Shown: piece by piece, positions 1 through 5,737 of the stretch
How the letters are laid out: the number at the start of each line of letters is the position of its first letter
Numbering within the stretch: the first letter of the stretch is position 1
Source: Deltaproteobacteria bacterium
GTDB lineage: Bacteria > Desulfobacterota > B13-G15
Reading direction: 5' to 3'
Assembly: GCA_003646585.1 (NCBI GenBank)
Contig: QMLA01000055.1
Span: 1-7,009 of the forward strand
Length of the DNA: 7,009 bases
The notes under the pieces: generated by a model
Database searches by the model: none
Seen by the model: only the letters and a program-made list of their open reading frames with translations
What the model was told of the DNA's origin: nothing
Position numbers and translations under genes: made by a program

Positions 1-79
1 CTATCTCCCCGGCCACCCGTTCCGGATCCTGCCAGAGGACCTCACCGCTCACCTTCAGCAATACCCGTTTAAACTTCAT
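1..79 (-). CDS. pyrH: UMP kinase, N-terminal 26 codons only (runs off the window)
   Basis: UMP kinase phosphorylates UMP to UDP in the cytoplasm, an essential step of pyrimidine nucleotide synthesis. Only the first 26 codons are present. They read [15 protein letters not shown] and then [11 protein letters not shown]. The KRVLLKxSGE stretch is the N-terminal nucleotide-binding strand and loop typical of bacterial PyrH (E. coli has KRILLKLSGE). Position right after tsf matches the very common bacterial order rpsB-tsf-pyrH(-frr). The ATG at 79-77 shares bases with the tsf stop codon (ATGA overlap). I see no convincing Shine-Dalgarno sequence before it (only a weak GGA), so expression probably depends on ribosomes that have just finished tsf. 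The rest of the protein, including the catalytic and UMP-binding residues, is outside the window, so identity rests on this short match plus gene order. Confidence 0.85.
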   Translation of the reverse strand, partial: MKFKRVLLKVSGEVLWQDPERVAGEI

Positions 80-681
80 TCCAGGGGTTCGTTGAGTTGA
101 AAGCGGACGAAACGCCTCACCCGGATGTTCTCACCCAGCTTGGCGATGGTCTGGGCGATAAGTTCCCTCACGGTGATGTTGGAGTCGCGGATATAGGGCT
201 GCTCCAGAAGGCAGTTTTCCTCATAGAACTTTTTGAGCTTCCCCTCCACGATCCGTTCGATGACCTTTTCGGGCTTTCCCGTGGAGCGAGCCTGCTCCCT
301 CAGGATCTCCTTCTCCCTTTCCAATACCTCCTCGGGGATATCCTCGGGGGAGATGTATTTGGGGTTCATGGCGGCAATTTGCATGGCAATCTCCTTCACC
401 AGGTTCCGGAAATCCTCGGTCCTGGCCACAAAGTCCGTCTCGCAGTTCACCTCCACCAGCACCCCTATCTTCCCCCCCGCATGCACATAGGAGCCGATCA
501 GGCCATCGGCGGTCTCCCGCCCGGCCTTCTTCTCGGCCTTTGCCAGTCCCCTCTTCCTCAGGATGAGGATGGCCTCCTCTATATTGCCCCCTGACTGCTC
601 GAGGGCGCGCTTGCAATCCATGAATCCCGCTCCGGTCCTATCGCGCAGTTGCTTCACCAATTGGGCGCTGATCTCCGTCAT
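76..681 (-). CDS. tsf: Elongation factor Ts (short form)
   Basis: EF-Ts is the cytoplasmic guanine nucleotide exchange factor that releases GDP from EF-Tu during translation elongation. The 201-aa protein starts with the UBA-like N-terminal domain (about residues 1-40, with RTGAG at 15-19 and MDCKRAL at 21-27). The signature ETDFVAR at 81-87 carries the TDFV residues that contact EF-Tu. The rest is one core domain ending in a basic, beta-strand-like stretch ([10 protein letters not shown]). Its length resembles Thermus-type EF-Ts (about 196 aa), not E. coli EF-Ts (about 283 aa), so the second core subdomain and coiled coil are reduced. The ATG overlaps the rpsB stop codon by ATGA (678-681) and is preceded by a purine-rich GAGGAGGAAGGA ribosome-binding stretch inside the rpsB tail. 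The stop codon in turn overlaps the pyrH start. Confidence 0.98.
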   Translation of the reverse strand: MTEISAQLVKQLRDRTGAGFMDCKRALEQSGGNIEEAILILRKRGLAKAEKKAGRETADGLIGSYVHAGGKIGVLVEVNCETDFVARTEDFRNLVKEIAMQIAAMNPKYISPEDIPEEVLEREKEILREQARSTGKPEKVIERIVEGKLKKFYEENCLLEQPYIRDSNITVRELIAQTIAKLGENIRVRRFVRFQLNEPLE

Positions 682-1493
682 CGTCCTTCCTCCTCGTATT
701 CCTCATATTCTCCTTCTTCATCAAAGGAGATGACCTCCACTTCCCCCTCAGCAGAAGTGGTCACCTCTTCCACCTCAACGCCCTCATACTGGGCCTGGAT
801 CTTCTCCCGATAGAGCTCCCTGCCCTCAAGCACGGCATCGGCGATCTTGGAGGCAAGCAGCCTTATGGCCCTTATGGCATCGTCGTTGCCAGGGATGATG
901 TAGTCTATGGGATCGGGATCGCAGTTGGTGTCCACGATGGCCACAACAGGGATGTCCAGTTTGTTGGCCTCCCTTACGGCTATCTCCTCCCTCTTGGGAT
1001 CGACGATGAACAGTGCCCCCGGGAGCTCCTCCATATCCCTTATCCCTTCGAAGTTCCTGCGCAGTTTCTCCCTCTTCTTTATGAGCTTCATCAGCTCCTT
1101 TTTGGGGAGCTTGCGAAACTCCTCCCTTTCCTCGAGCCTCTCCAGCTCCTTGAACTTCTCAATACTCCTGCGGATTGTCTGGAAATTGGTGAGGGTGCCC
1201 CCCAACCACCTGTGTACCACATAAAACATCCCGCACCTTGTGGCCTCTTCCCTTATGGCCTCCTGGGCCTGCTTTTTGGTCCCGACAAAGAGGATCTTTT
1301 TGCCCTCGGCCACCGTCTCCTTGACGAAGTTGTAAGCCACATCCATGAGCTGAACGGTCTTTTGCAGGTCGATGATGTGAATGCCATTGCGGGAGCCAAA
1401 GATATAGGGCCTCATCTTTGGATTCCACCTGTGGACCTGATGGCCGAAATGGACCCCTGCCTCAAGGAGTTCCTTCATGGTCACAACGGGCAT
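678..1493 (-). CDS. rpsB: 30S ribosomal protein S2 with acidic C-terminal tail
   Basis: S2 is a late-assembling protein of the small ribosomal subunit, bound near the head-body junction and needed to recruit S1 in many bacteria. The 271-aa product shows the family hallmarks in order: [11 protein letters not shown] (9-19), RWNPKM (22-27), [10 protein letters not shown] (37-46), FVGTKKQAQ (69-77), [10 protein letters not shown] (95-104), [10 protein letters not shown] (157-166), and [10 protein letters not shown] followed by [15 protein letters not shown] (184-210). Residues 105-155 hold the charged helical hairpin. The last 35 residues (237-271) are a low-complexity tail with 16 acidic residues and several tyrosines, absent from the shorter E. 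coli-type protein. The ATG at 1493 has a good GGGAGGGG ribosome-binding site 5 bases upstream, and the [10 protein letters not shown] start fits the family. It heads the rpsB-tsf-pyrH cluster and has a structured leader. Confidence 0.98.
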   Translation of the reverse strand: MPVVTMKELLEAGVHFGHQVHRWNPKMRPYIFGSRNGIHIIDLQKTVQLMDVAYNFVKETVAEGKKILFVGTKKQAQEAIREEATRCGMFYVVHRWLGGTLTNFQTIRRSIEKFKELERLEEREEFRKLPKKELMKLIKKREKLRRNFEGIRDMEELPGALFIVDPKREEIAVREANKLDIPVVAIVDTNCDPDPIDYIIPGNDDAIRAIRLLASKIADAVLEGRELYREKIQAQYEGVEVEEVTTSAEGEVEVISFDEEGEYEEYEEEGR

Positions 1494-1498
1494 CCTTT

Positions 1499-1506
1499 CC
1501 CCTCCC
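1499..1506 (-). promoter_or_regulatory. rpsB ribosome-binding site
   Basis: On the minus strand GGGAGGGG is followed by five bases (AAAGG) and the rpsB ATG. A second, even better anti-16S match, AAGGAGGTG at 1531-1523, lies about 30 bases upstream of the ATG but has no ATG, GTG or TTG at a suitable distance after it. Confidence 0.7.
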
Positions 1507-1507
1507 T

Positions 1508-1550
1508 CGGGTTTTGATCTTCCACCTCCTTCATCTCGCCTGGGAACCCG
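1508..1550 (-). repeat. Inverted repeat in the rpsB leader (possible regulatory stem)
   Basis: CGGGTT (1550-1545 on the minus strand) and AACCCG (1513-1508) are perfect 6-bp reverse complements, separated by 31 bases that contain the extra Shine-Dalgarno-like AAGGAGGTG. The stem would sit directly upstream of the real rpsB ribosome-binding site. S2 is known to repress its own mRNA in E. coli, so a leader structure is plausible, but I do not recognise a described S2-binding motif. A 6-bp stem with a long loop may also be chance. Confidence 0.35.
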
Positions 1551-1588
1551 AAATAAAAGGGCACCCCCCAGACGATCGGGAGGTGTGC
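1551..1588 (-). terminator. Intrinsic terminator or attenuator between the helicase and rpsB
   Basis: Read on the minus strand, GCACACCTCCC (1588-1578) pairs with GGGGGGTGC (1569-1561). This gives about 9 bp with one bulged A and one G-U pair, around a loop of about 9 bases, and is followed directly by the U-rich tract CCTTTTATTT (1560-1551). That is the layout of a Rho-independent terminator. It could end the helicase transcript. If rpsB is transcribed from a promoter upstream of it, it would act as an attenuator in the rpsB leader. Confidence 0.6.
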
Positions 1589-1642
1589 TTTCTCGCCTTG
1601 GTGGTGTCTTCCTTTAACACAAGGGAGGTGCCAATGCAAGCC

Positions 1643-1671
1643 ATTTAAGTGAAGACCGGGGGCCTCAGCAA
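1643..1671 (-). promoter_or_regulatory. Candidate rpsB promoter overlapping the helicase stop codon
   Basis: On the minus strand TTGCTG (1671-1666) and TTAAAT (1648-1643) are separated by exactly 17 bases, giving a weak-to-moderate sigma-70-like match (3/6 and 4/6). Transcription would start near 1636, leaving a leader of about 140 bases that contains the terminator-like hairpin. A second candidate, TTGCAT (1639-1634) with TAAAGG (1616-1611), also has 17-base spacing but is weaker. I found no convincing promoter between the hairpin and rpsB. Confidence 0.3.
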
Positions 1672-3582
1672 GAGCTCGCGGGATTTCCGGGCAAGGCCGC
1701 TTACCTCAAGGGGCAGATCCTCCATCTCCCTCAGGAGTTCGGCGGTCTGAAGGATCAATCGCTGAAGATCCCCCTCCTCCATATCGGCCTCCTCGGCCAA
1801 TTCCCTCCAGTTCATCCCCTCGGCCCATGCCCTCACCGCCGATGCCCTCCTTTCGGCCTCGGCCGGCTCACCGTGGGGCTTGTAAAGCTCCTTCAGATCC
1901 ATGGACGGAATGCCCCACTTACGCTCAAGGGCTTCCAGCTCCCATATGATCCCCTTGATTACCTTGAGATCGACCCTTTCGATCAGCCTCCGCGGTGCCC
2001 TTTCGCTGCCCAGCGAACCGACCCATCCGGCAAAGGTCGCGGGATCCACTCCCCTCCACAGTTCCCTCCTCACGATCTCGGAAAGCACCAGGGAGTGTTC
2101 GTGTCGCAAAAGCAGACACCATTTCCCCTCTTCCGTCACCTGCAGTCCTTCGTCAAGGTAACCCAGTTCCTGCAGCAGGCCGATCCGCCTCTCGAAGTGC
2201 TTAAGCAGCAGTTTCTTCACCTTCCTCCTCTTCTTCCCGGAACGGATCTGGTAAAGGAGGAAGCTTTTGCCCACGAAATCCTTGGCTTCCTGCAGGGAAT
2301 AGCGTTCCAGGAGGTTGAGGATCTGGTAATACTGGAGCCTGAAGGAGGATCTCAGGGGTTCGGGTTCCCCCCGGGAGAGCCTCAGTCCCGTGAGGCATTC
2401 CCTCCTTCCGGCTCCCACGAGGATCACAAAGCCCACCCTGTCCTTTCCCCGCCTTCCGGCCCTCCCGGTCATCTGTTGGAACTCGAGGGCGCTAAGTTCA
2501 TGGCCATTGCCGGAGCTCAAGGAACTGAGCACCACGGTCCGTGCGGGGACATCCAGCCCCGCTGCCAGGGTCATGGTGGCGAAGACCGCCCTCAGGAGCC
2601 CCCTGGCCAGCATCCTCTCGACAGCCACCTTCCATCCGGTCAGGTGTCCGGCGTGATGGGAAGCCACACCGCCCTCAATCAAGGGTTCAAGGAGGGGATG
2701 GGACCAAAGATAGGGGTCCTCACCTGCGACCTCCCTGAAGAGCTCGAGGCGCTCTTGCCTGCCAGGCCAGGGCATCGCGCCGAATCGCTTGGCCATAAGG
2801 TCGCAATCCCTCCTCCTTCCGAGAAACCAGATGGCGGGAAGCAATCCCTTTTCCTCAAGCAGATCCAGCACCTCCTCCGGGGAGAACCTGGCCCGCTTGA
2901 GACCGTAAAGGAAGTCCTCCTGCAGGGGCAGGAGGATGCCCCTCCGGCTCAGGAAGCCGTACCTCAAGGGGACAGGGCGCCCCCGGGCCCTGACCACTTT
3001 GGGCTTCCGACCCCGTATGGAGGCCATCCATCCGGCCAGTTCCTCCACGTTGGATATGGTGGCCGAAAGCAACAACAATTGGGTCTCATCGGGCGAAAGG
3101 ATTATCACCTCCTCCCAGGTTGTGCCCCTGTCCTCATCGCCGAGGTAATGGGCTTCGTCGAGGACCACGAAATCCGGCCCCCCTTCTCCCCGGTAGAGGA
3201 CGTTGCGAAGGACCTCGGTTGTGGCCACTATGATAGGTGCGGCGGAGTTTTCTCGCCTTTCCCCCGTGAGGATCCCCACGTTCTCCGAACCGAAGTGCTC
3301 CCTGAAGTCGTCGTACTTTTGATTGGAGAGGGCCTTAAGGGGGGTGGTGTACCAGGTGGTCTTGCCCTCAGAGAGGAACCCTTCCATTGCCCTCAGGGCA
3401 ATCCAGGTCTTGCCACTTCCGGTAGGGGCAACCACCACCACGTCGTGTCCCCGAAGCAGATGGTCCAGGGCACGAACCTGAAAGGGTGAAGGGACAAAAT
3501 CCCCCCCTTCCGGCTCCCCCATTCCCTCAAGGAACCTCCTTTCAGCTTCAAGAAGCCGATTTTTCAGGCCCTTCCTCGCCAT
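1645..3582 (-). CDS. Compact Ski2-like DEAD/DEAH-box helicase
   Basis: This is a superfamily 2 ATP-dependent helicase of the Ski2/Mtr4/HelY type, predicted to unwind or remodel structured RNA, with DNA not excluded. Over 645 aa the motifs appear in order: SPFQVRAL Q-like region (32-39), Walker A APTGSGKT (52-59), TTPLKAL (79-85), TTEVLRN (121-127), DEAH (142-145), SAT (173-175), SHHAGHLTGWK (308-318), FATMTLAAGLDVPART (334-349) and QMTGRAGRRGKD (370-381). Residues near 590-625 (NWRELAEEAD, EEGDLQRL, then TAELLREM) resemble the C-terminal helical DSHCT end of Ski2 proteins. At 645 aa it is shorter than Mtr4 or HelY, with little room for an arch domain. AGGAG touches the ATG at 3582 with no spacer, which is too close. 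The ATG at codon 21 (3522) has AAAGGAGG 12 bases upstream and is an alternative start that keeps all motifs. The client RNA is unknown. Confidence 0.92.
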   Translation of the reverse strand: MARKGLKNRLLEAERRFLEGMGEPEGGDFVPSPFQVRALDHLLRGHDVVVVAPTGSGKTWIALRAMEGFLSEGKTTWYTTPLKALSNQKYDDFREHFGSENVGILTGERRENSAAPIIVATTEVLRNVLYRGEGGPDFVVLDEAHYLGDEDRGTTWEEVIILSPDETQLLLLSATISNVEELAGWMASIRGRKPKVVRARGRPVPLRYGFLSRRGILLPLQEDFLYGLKRARFSPEEVLDLLEEKGLLPAIWFLGRRRDCDLMAKRFGAMPWPGRQERLELFREVAGEDPYLWSHPLLEPLIEGGVASHHAGHLTGWKVAVERMLARGLLRAVFATMTLAAGLDVPARTVVLSSLSSGNGHELSALEFQQMTGRAGRRGKDRVGFVILVGAGRRECLTGLRLSRGEPEPLRSSFRLQYYQILNLLERYSLQEAKDFVGKSFLLYQIRSGKKRRKVKKLLLKHFERRIGLLQELGYLDEGLQVTEEGKWCLLLRHEHSLVLSEIVRRELWRGVDPATFAGWVGSLGSERAPRRLIERVDLKVIKGIIWELEALERKWGIPSMDLKELYKPHGEPAEAERRASAVRAWAEGMNWRELAEEADMEEGDLQRLILQTAELLREMEDLPLEVSGLARKSRELLLRPPVFT

Positions 3583-3587
3583 CTCCT

Positions 3588-3617
3588 AACAAAAACACCC
3601 TCCTTCCGAGGGAGGGT
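3588..3617 (-). terminator. Terminator-like hairpin in the helicase leader
   Basis: On the minus strand ACCCTCC (3617-3611) and GGAGGGT (3603-3597) form a perfect 7-bp G/C-rich stem with a 7-base loop, followed by GTTTTTGTT (3596-3588). This is a classic intrinsic terminator shape, but it lies within 40 bases upstream of the helicase ATG and points into that gene. It may be an attenuator, a barrier against antisense transcripts from the plus-strand operon, or a 5'-end stabilising hairpin. There is no T run in the other direction. Confidence 0.5.
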
Positions 3618-3625
3618 TCCCCTAA

Positions 3626-3654
3626 AGGATAAACTCGCCTTCCTCCCCGCGCAA
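3626..3654 (-). promoter_or_regulatory. Candidate helicase promoter
   Basis: On the minus strand TTGCGC (3654-3649) and TATCCT (3631-3626) are 17 bases apart (3/6 and 4/6 matches to sigma-70 consensus). The start site would fall near 3619, just before the hairpin, so the hairpin would form at the very 5' end of the mRNA. Spacing is ideal but the hexamers are only moderate. Confidence 0.35.
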
Positions 3655-3668
3655 GGGAATTCACCGCA

Positions 3669-3697
3669 TTGACCTTCGGGCCGGGCTTGTGGAAAAT
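3669..3697 (+). promoter_or_regulatory. Candidate promoter of the GGDEF-rlmI operon
   Basis: TTGACC (3669-3674, 5/6) and GAAAAT (3692-3697, 4/6) are separated by exactly 17 bases. The predicted start near 3704 lies downstream of the GTG at 3689, which argues that translation begins at the ATG at 3725. Confidence 0.5.
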
Positions 3698-3712
3698 GTC
3701 AAACACTGCCTC

Positions 3713-3720
3713 AAGGAGGG
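3713..3720 (+). promoter_or_regulatory. Ribosome-binding site that fixes the GGDEF protein start
   Basis: AAGGAGGG ends 4 bases before the ATG at 3725, close to an ideal Shine-Dalgarno match and spacing. The longer frame opened by GTG at 3689 has no comparable site. Confidence 0.75.
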
Positions 3721-3724
3721 GGCC

Positions 3725-4567
3725 ATGGTCGACTTGAAGCCGGAATTTTTGCAGAAGGCCCTGGAGGTGTTGGGAGATGGCCTCTTGGTGCTAAACCCAG
3801 CCGGGGAGGTGGTCTATGCCAATCCGGCTGCTTCAAGGATCCTCCCCCTGCTGAAGGGGATCCTCGATAGGGATTCCTGTCCCCCCCGGGAGGGGGCCTT
3901 TGAGAGGGAGGTCCTCGATCCCCGACAGGGTCCCCGTTATCTTTTGGCTCGCTGTCACAGGTTCAGGGAGGGTGAGGGGGAGTTTGCGATCCTCCTTCTC
4001 ACCGATATAACCGATCACAGGCGGAAGGACAGGGAGCTTCAGGAGGCAAAGGAAAGGCTCGCTTACATGGCAACCCACGATCCCCTCACCGATCTCCCCA
4101 ACAGGCGCCTCTTCTTCGACCGCTTGGATCACGCCATTGCCAGGGCCAAAAGGTACGGTCACAAGGTCGCCCTGTTGTTCCTGGACCTTGACGGCTTCAA
4201 GGCCTTAAACGATCGTTTCGGTCACCCCTTCGGCGATAAGGTCTTAAAGGAGGTGGCCTCCAGGATAAGGTCCTGTGTCAGGCGGTCCGATACGGTGGCG
4301 AGGTTGGGAGGAGACGAGTTTGCGGTGGTGCTCGATGGCTTAAGGGACGAAAGGGGTGCCCTCTTGGTCGAGAAGAGGATCAGGAAGGCCCTTGCTGAGC
4401 CCCTCATGATCGATGGAGAGGAGGTCCTTTTGGAGATAAGCATGGGCATGGGATTTTATCCCTTAAGCGGAGAGGATCCCGAGGCCCTCCTGAGGGAAGC
4501 CGATTCCGCCATGTACCGGGAGAAACGTCGCAAGAAGGGCTACCTCAAGGGGAAATTCCTCAATTGA
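3725..4567 (+). CDS. PAS-GGDEF diguanylate cyclase
   Basis: The protein is predicted to condense two GTP into cyclic di-GMP, a second messenger controlling motility, adhesion and related behaviours. From the ATG at 3725 it has 280 aa. An N-terminal PAS-like sensor domain (about 5-100) includes ALEVLGDGLLVLNPAGEVVY and ends with LLTDITDHRR, the usual PAS end. A short helical linker (DRELQEAKERLAYMA) leads to HDPLTDLPNRRLF (118-130), which opens the GGDEF domain. The metal-binding DLDGFK is at 154-159, the active-site GGDEF at 195-199 is intact, and RRSD (186-189) five residues before it is an intact RxxD inhibitory site, so product feedback is expected. I see no signal peptide or membrane segment, so it is probably cytoplasmic, and no EAL domain. 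An in-frame GTG at 3689 would add 12 residues but overlaps the predicted promoter. The ligand of the PAS domain is unknown. Confidence 0.95.
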   Translation: MVDLKPEFLQKALEVLGDGLLVLNPAGEVVYANPAASRILPLLKGILDRDSCPPREGAFEREVLDPRQGPRYLLARCHRFREGEGEFAILLLTDITDHRRKDRELQEAKERLAYMATHDPLTDLPNRRLFFDRLDHAIARAKRYGHKVALLFLDLDGFKALNDRFGHPFGDKVLKEVASRIRSCVRRSDTVARLGGDEFAVVLDGLRDERGALLVEKRIRKALAEPLMIDGEEVLLEISMGMGFYPLSGEDPEALLREADSAMYREKRRKKGYLKGKFLN

Positions 4568-4570
4568 GCT

Positions 4571-5731
4571 GTGGCCTATTGCCTCCTCAAGCCAGGCAGT
4601 GAGAAGCCCATCAAAAAGGGACATCCCTGGGTTTATGCCGGGTCCCTGGAGAGGGTCGAGGCCGAAGGGGGCCAGGTGGTGGAGGTCCTCGATCACCGGG
4701 GCAGATTCATCGCGAAGGGCCATTTCCATCCCCGGTCCCCCGTTGCCATAAGGATCCTGACCTGGAGGAGGGAGGCGATCGACAGGCGGTTCTTCAGACG
4801 GAGGATCGAGGAGGCCTTCGGCCTGCGCATCCCCCTGGAGGGGATCACCTCCGCCATGAGGCTCGTCAACTTCGAAGGGGATCTCCTGCCGGGGCTGGCC
4901 ATCGACCGCTACGGGGACTACCTGTCGGTCCAGATCCATACCGAGGGGATGGACAGGCTCAGGGAAATGATGCTCGGCATCCTGGGGGAGCTTCTATCCT
5001 TTAAGGGGATTTACGAAAGGAGCGACGCGGAGGTGAGGGAGAGGGAGGGGCTTGGTCCCTCCGAGGGTCCCCTTTTGGGGGAGGTCCCCGAGGTTGTGGA
5101 GGTCCGCGAGGGGGATGTGCGCTTTCTGGTGGACATCTGCAGGGGACAGAAGACCGGTTTTTATCTGGACCAGAGGGAGAACCGCCTCTTGGTGAGGAGG
5201 CTTTCGGAAGGCAAGAAGGTGCTGGATTGTTTTTGCTACACGGGAGGCTTTAGCGTCTCGGCCCTAAAAGGAGGGGCCAAGGAGGTCAAAGCGGTGGACA
5301 GCTCTTGGAGGGCCCTGGAGCTCCTAAGGGAAAACGTGAAGGTGAATGCCCTGCCCCAGGAGAGGTGTATCATAGAGAAGGCCGATGTCTTCGACTTCCT
5401 CAGAGGGGACCGGGACAGGTACGACCTCATCATCCTCGATCCGCCACCCTTCGCCCGTTCAAGGCAGGAAGTCCCGCAGGCCATAAAGGGATACGTGGAG
5501 CTCAACCGCCTCGCCATGAGGAGGTTGAGAAAGGGAGGATTGCTCCTCACCTGCTGTTGCACCCAGAGGGTCTCCCGGGAGGAATTCTTCGGGGCAGTCC
5601 TTGAAGCGGGGAGGTCATCCGGCAGGATGCTTCAGGTCCTCCACTGTGCAAGGGCCCCCATTGACCATCCGGTGCTGAGCTCGCATCCCGAAGGGGATTA
5701 CTTCAAGGCCCTGCTCCTTCGGGTCCTTTAG
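4571..5731 (+). CDS. rlmI: RlmI-type class I SAM-dependent rRNA cytosine methyltransferase
   Basis: RlmI-family enzymes (COG1092) methylate a cytosine of 23S rRNA at C5 using S-adenosylmethionine. The 386-aa protein begins with a PUA-type RNA-binding domain (about 1-80, HPWVYAGSLE at 18-27). The central domain contains RLVNFEGDLLPGLAIDRYGD. The Rossmann methyltransferase domain shows the family signature GQKTGFYLDQREN (192-204), SAM motif I VLDCFCYTGGFSV (217-229), DPPPF (290-294) and LLLTCCCT (314-321), where RlmI proteins normally have TCSCS with the catalytic cysteine. Translation starts at GTG 4571, three bases after the GGDEF gene stop. The upstream AAGGGG is too far for a normal site, so coupling to the first gene is likely. 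The protein starts where the family starts (LLKPGSEK). The exact nucleotide target is by homology only. Its stop codon overlaps that of the opposing gene. Confidence 0.9.
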   Translation: MAYCLLKPGSEKPIKKGHPWVYAGSLERVEAEGGQVVEVLDHRGRFIAKGHFHPRSPVAIRILTWRREAIDRRFFRRRIEEAFGLRIPLEGITSAMRLVNFEGDLLPGLAIDRYGDYLSVQIHTEGMDRLREMMLGILGELLSFKGIYERSDAEVREREGLGPSEGPLLGEVPEVVEVREGDVRFLVDICRGQKTGFYLDQRENRLLVRRLSEGKKVLDCFCYTGGFSVSALKGGAKEVKAVDSSWRALELLRENVKVNALPQERCIIEKADVFDFLRGDRDRYDLIILDPPPFARSRQEVPQAIKGYVELNRLAMRRLRKGGLLLTCCCTQRVSREEFFGAVLEAGRSSGRMLQVLHCARAPIDHPVLSSHPEGDYFKALLLRVL

Positions 5732-5737
5732 AGGACC
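5722..5737. repeat. Perfect inverted repeat centred on two overlapping stop codons
   Basis: GGTCCT (5722-5727) and AGGACC (5732-5737) are exact reverse complements flanking the tetraloop TTAG (5728-5731). Those four bases are both the TAG stop of the plus-strand methyltransferase and the TAA stop of the minus-strand nuclease frame. No T run follows on either strand, so it is not a standard intrinsic terminator, though either transcript could fold here. Confidence 0.6.

Noticed and set aside
97..594. 165-aa plus-strand open frame opposite tsf
   Set aside because: Antisense to a confidently identified EF-Ts; no domain or ribosome-binding evidence.
1481..1534. Minus-strand 17-codon upstream frame ([17 protein letters not shown]) overlapping the rpsB start
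   Set aside because: Only a weak AGGCGAG precedes its ATG; short frames like this occur by chance, so it is not called as a leader peptide.
1418..1648. 76-aa plus-strand open frame across the rpsB leader
   Set aside because: It covers the rpsB start and leader in antisense, its composition is unremarkable and no start signal is convincing.
1873..3489. 538-aa plus-strand open frame
   Set aside because: It lies wholly opposite the helicase with all its motifs, has biased Pro/Gly/His composition and no recognisable domain.
3689..3724. Longer GGDEF protein starting at GTG 3689
   Set aside because: The GTG falls between the predicted promoter hexamers and has no ribosome-binding site, whereas the ATG at 3725 has AAGGAGGG at good spacing.
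4559..4568. Palindrome CTCAATTGAG at the GGDEF stop codon
   Set aside because: Only 10 bp with no loop, no T run and no second copy noticed; probably chance.
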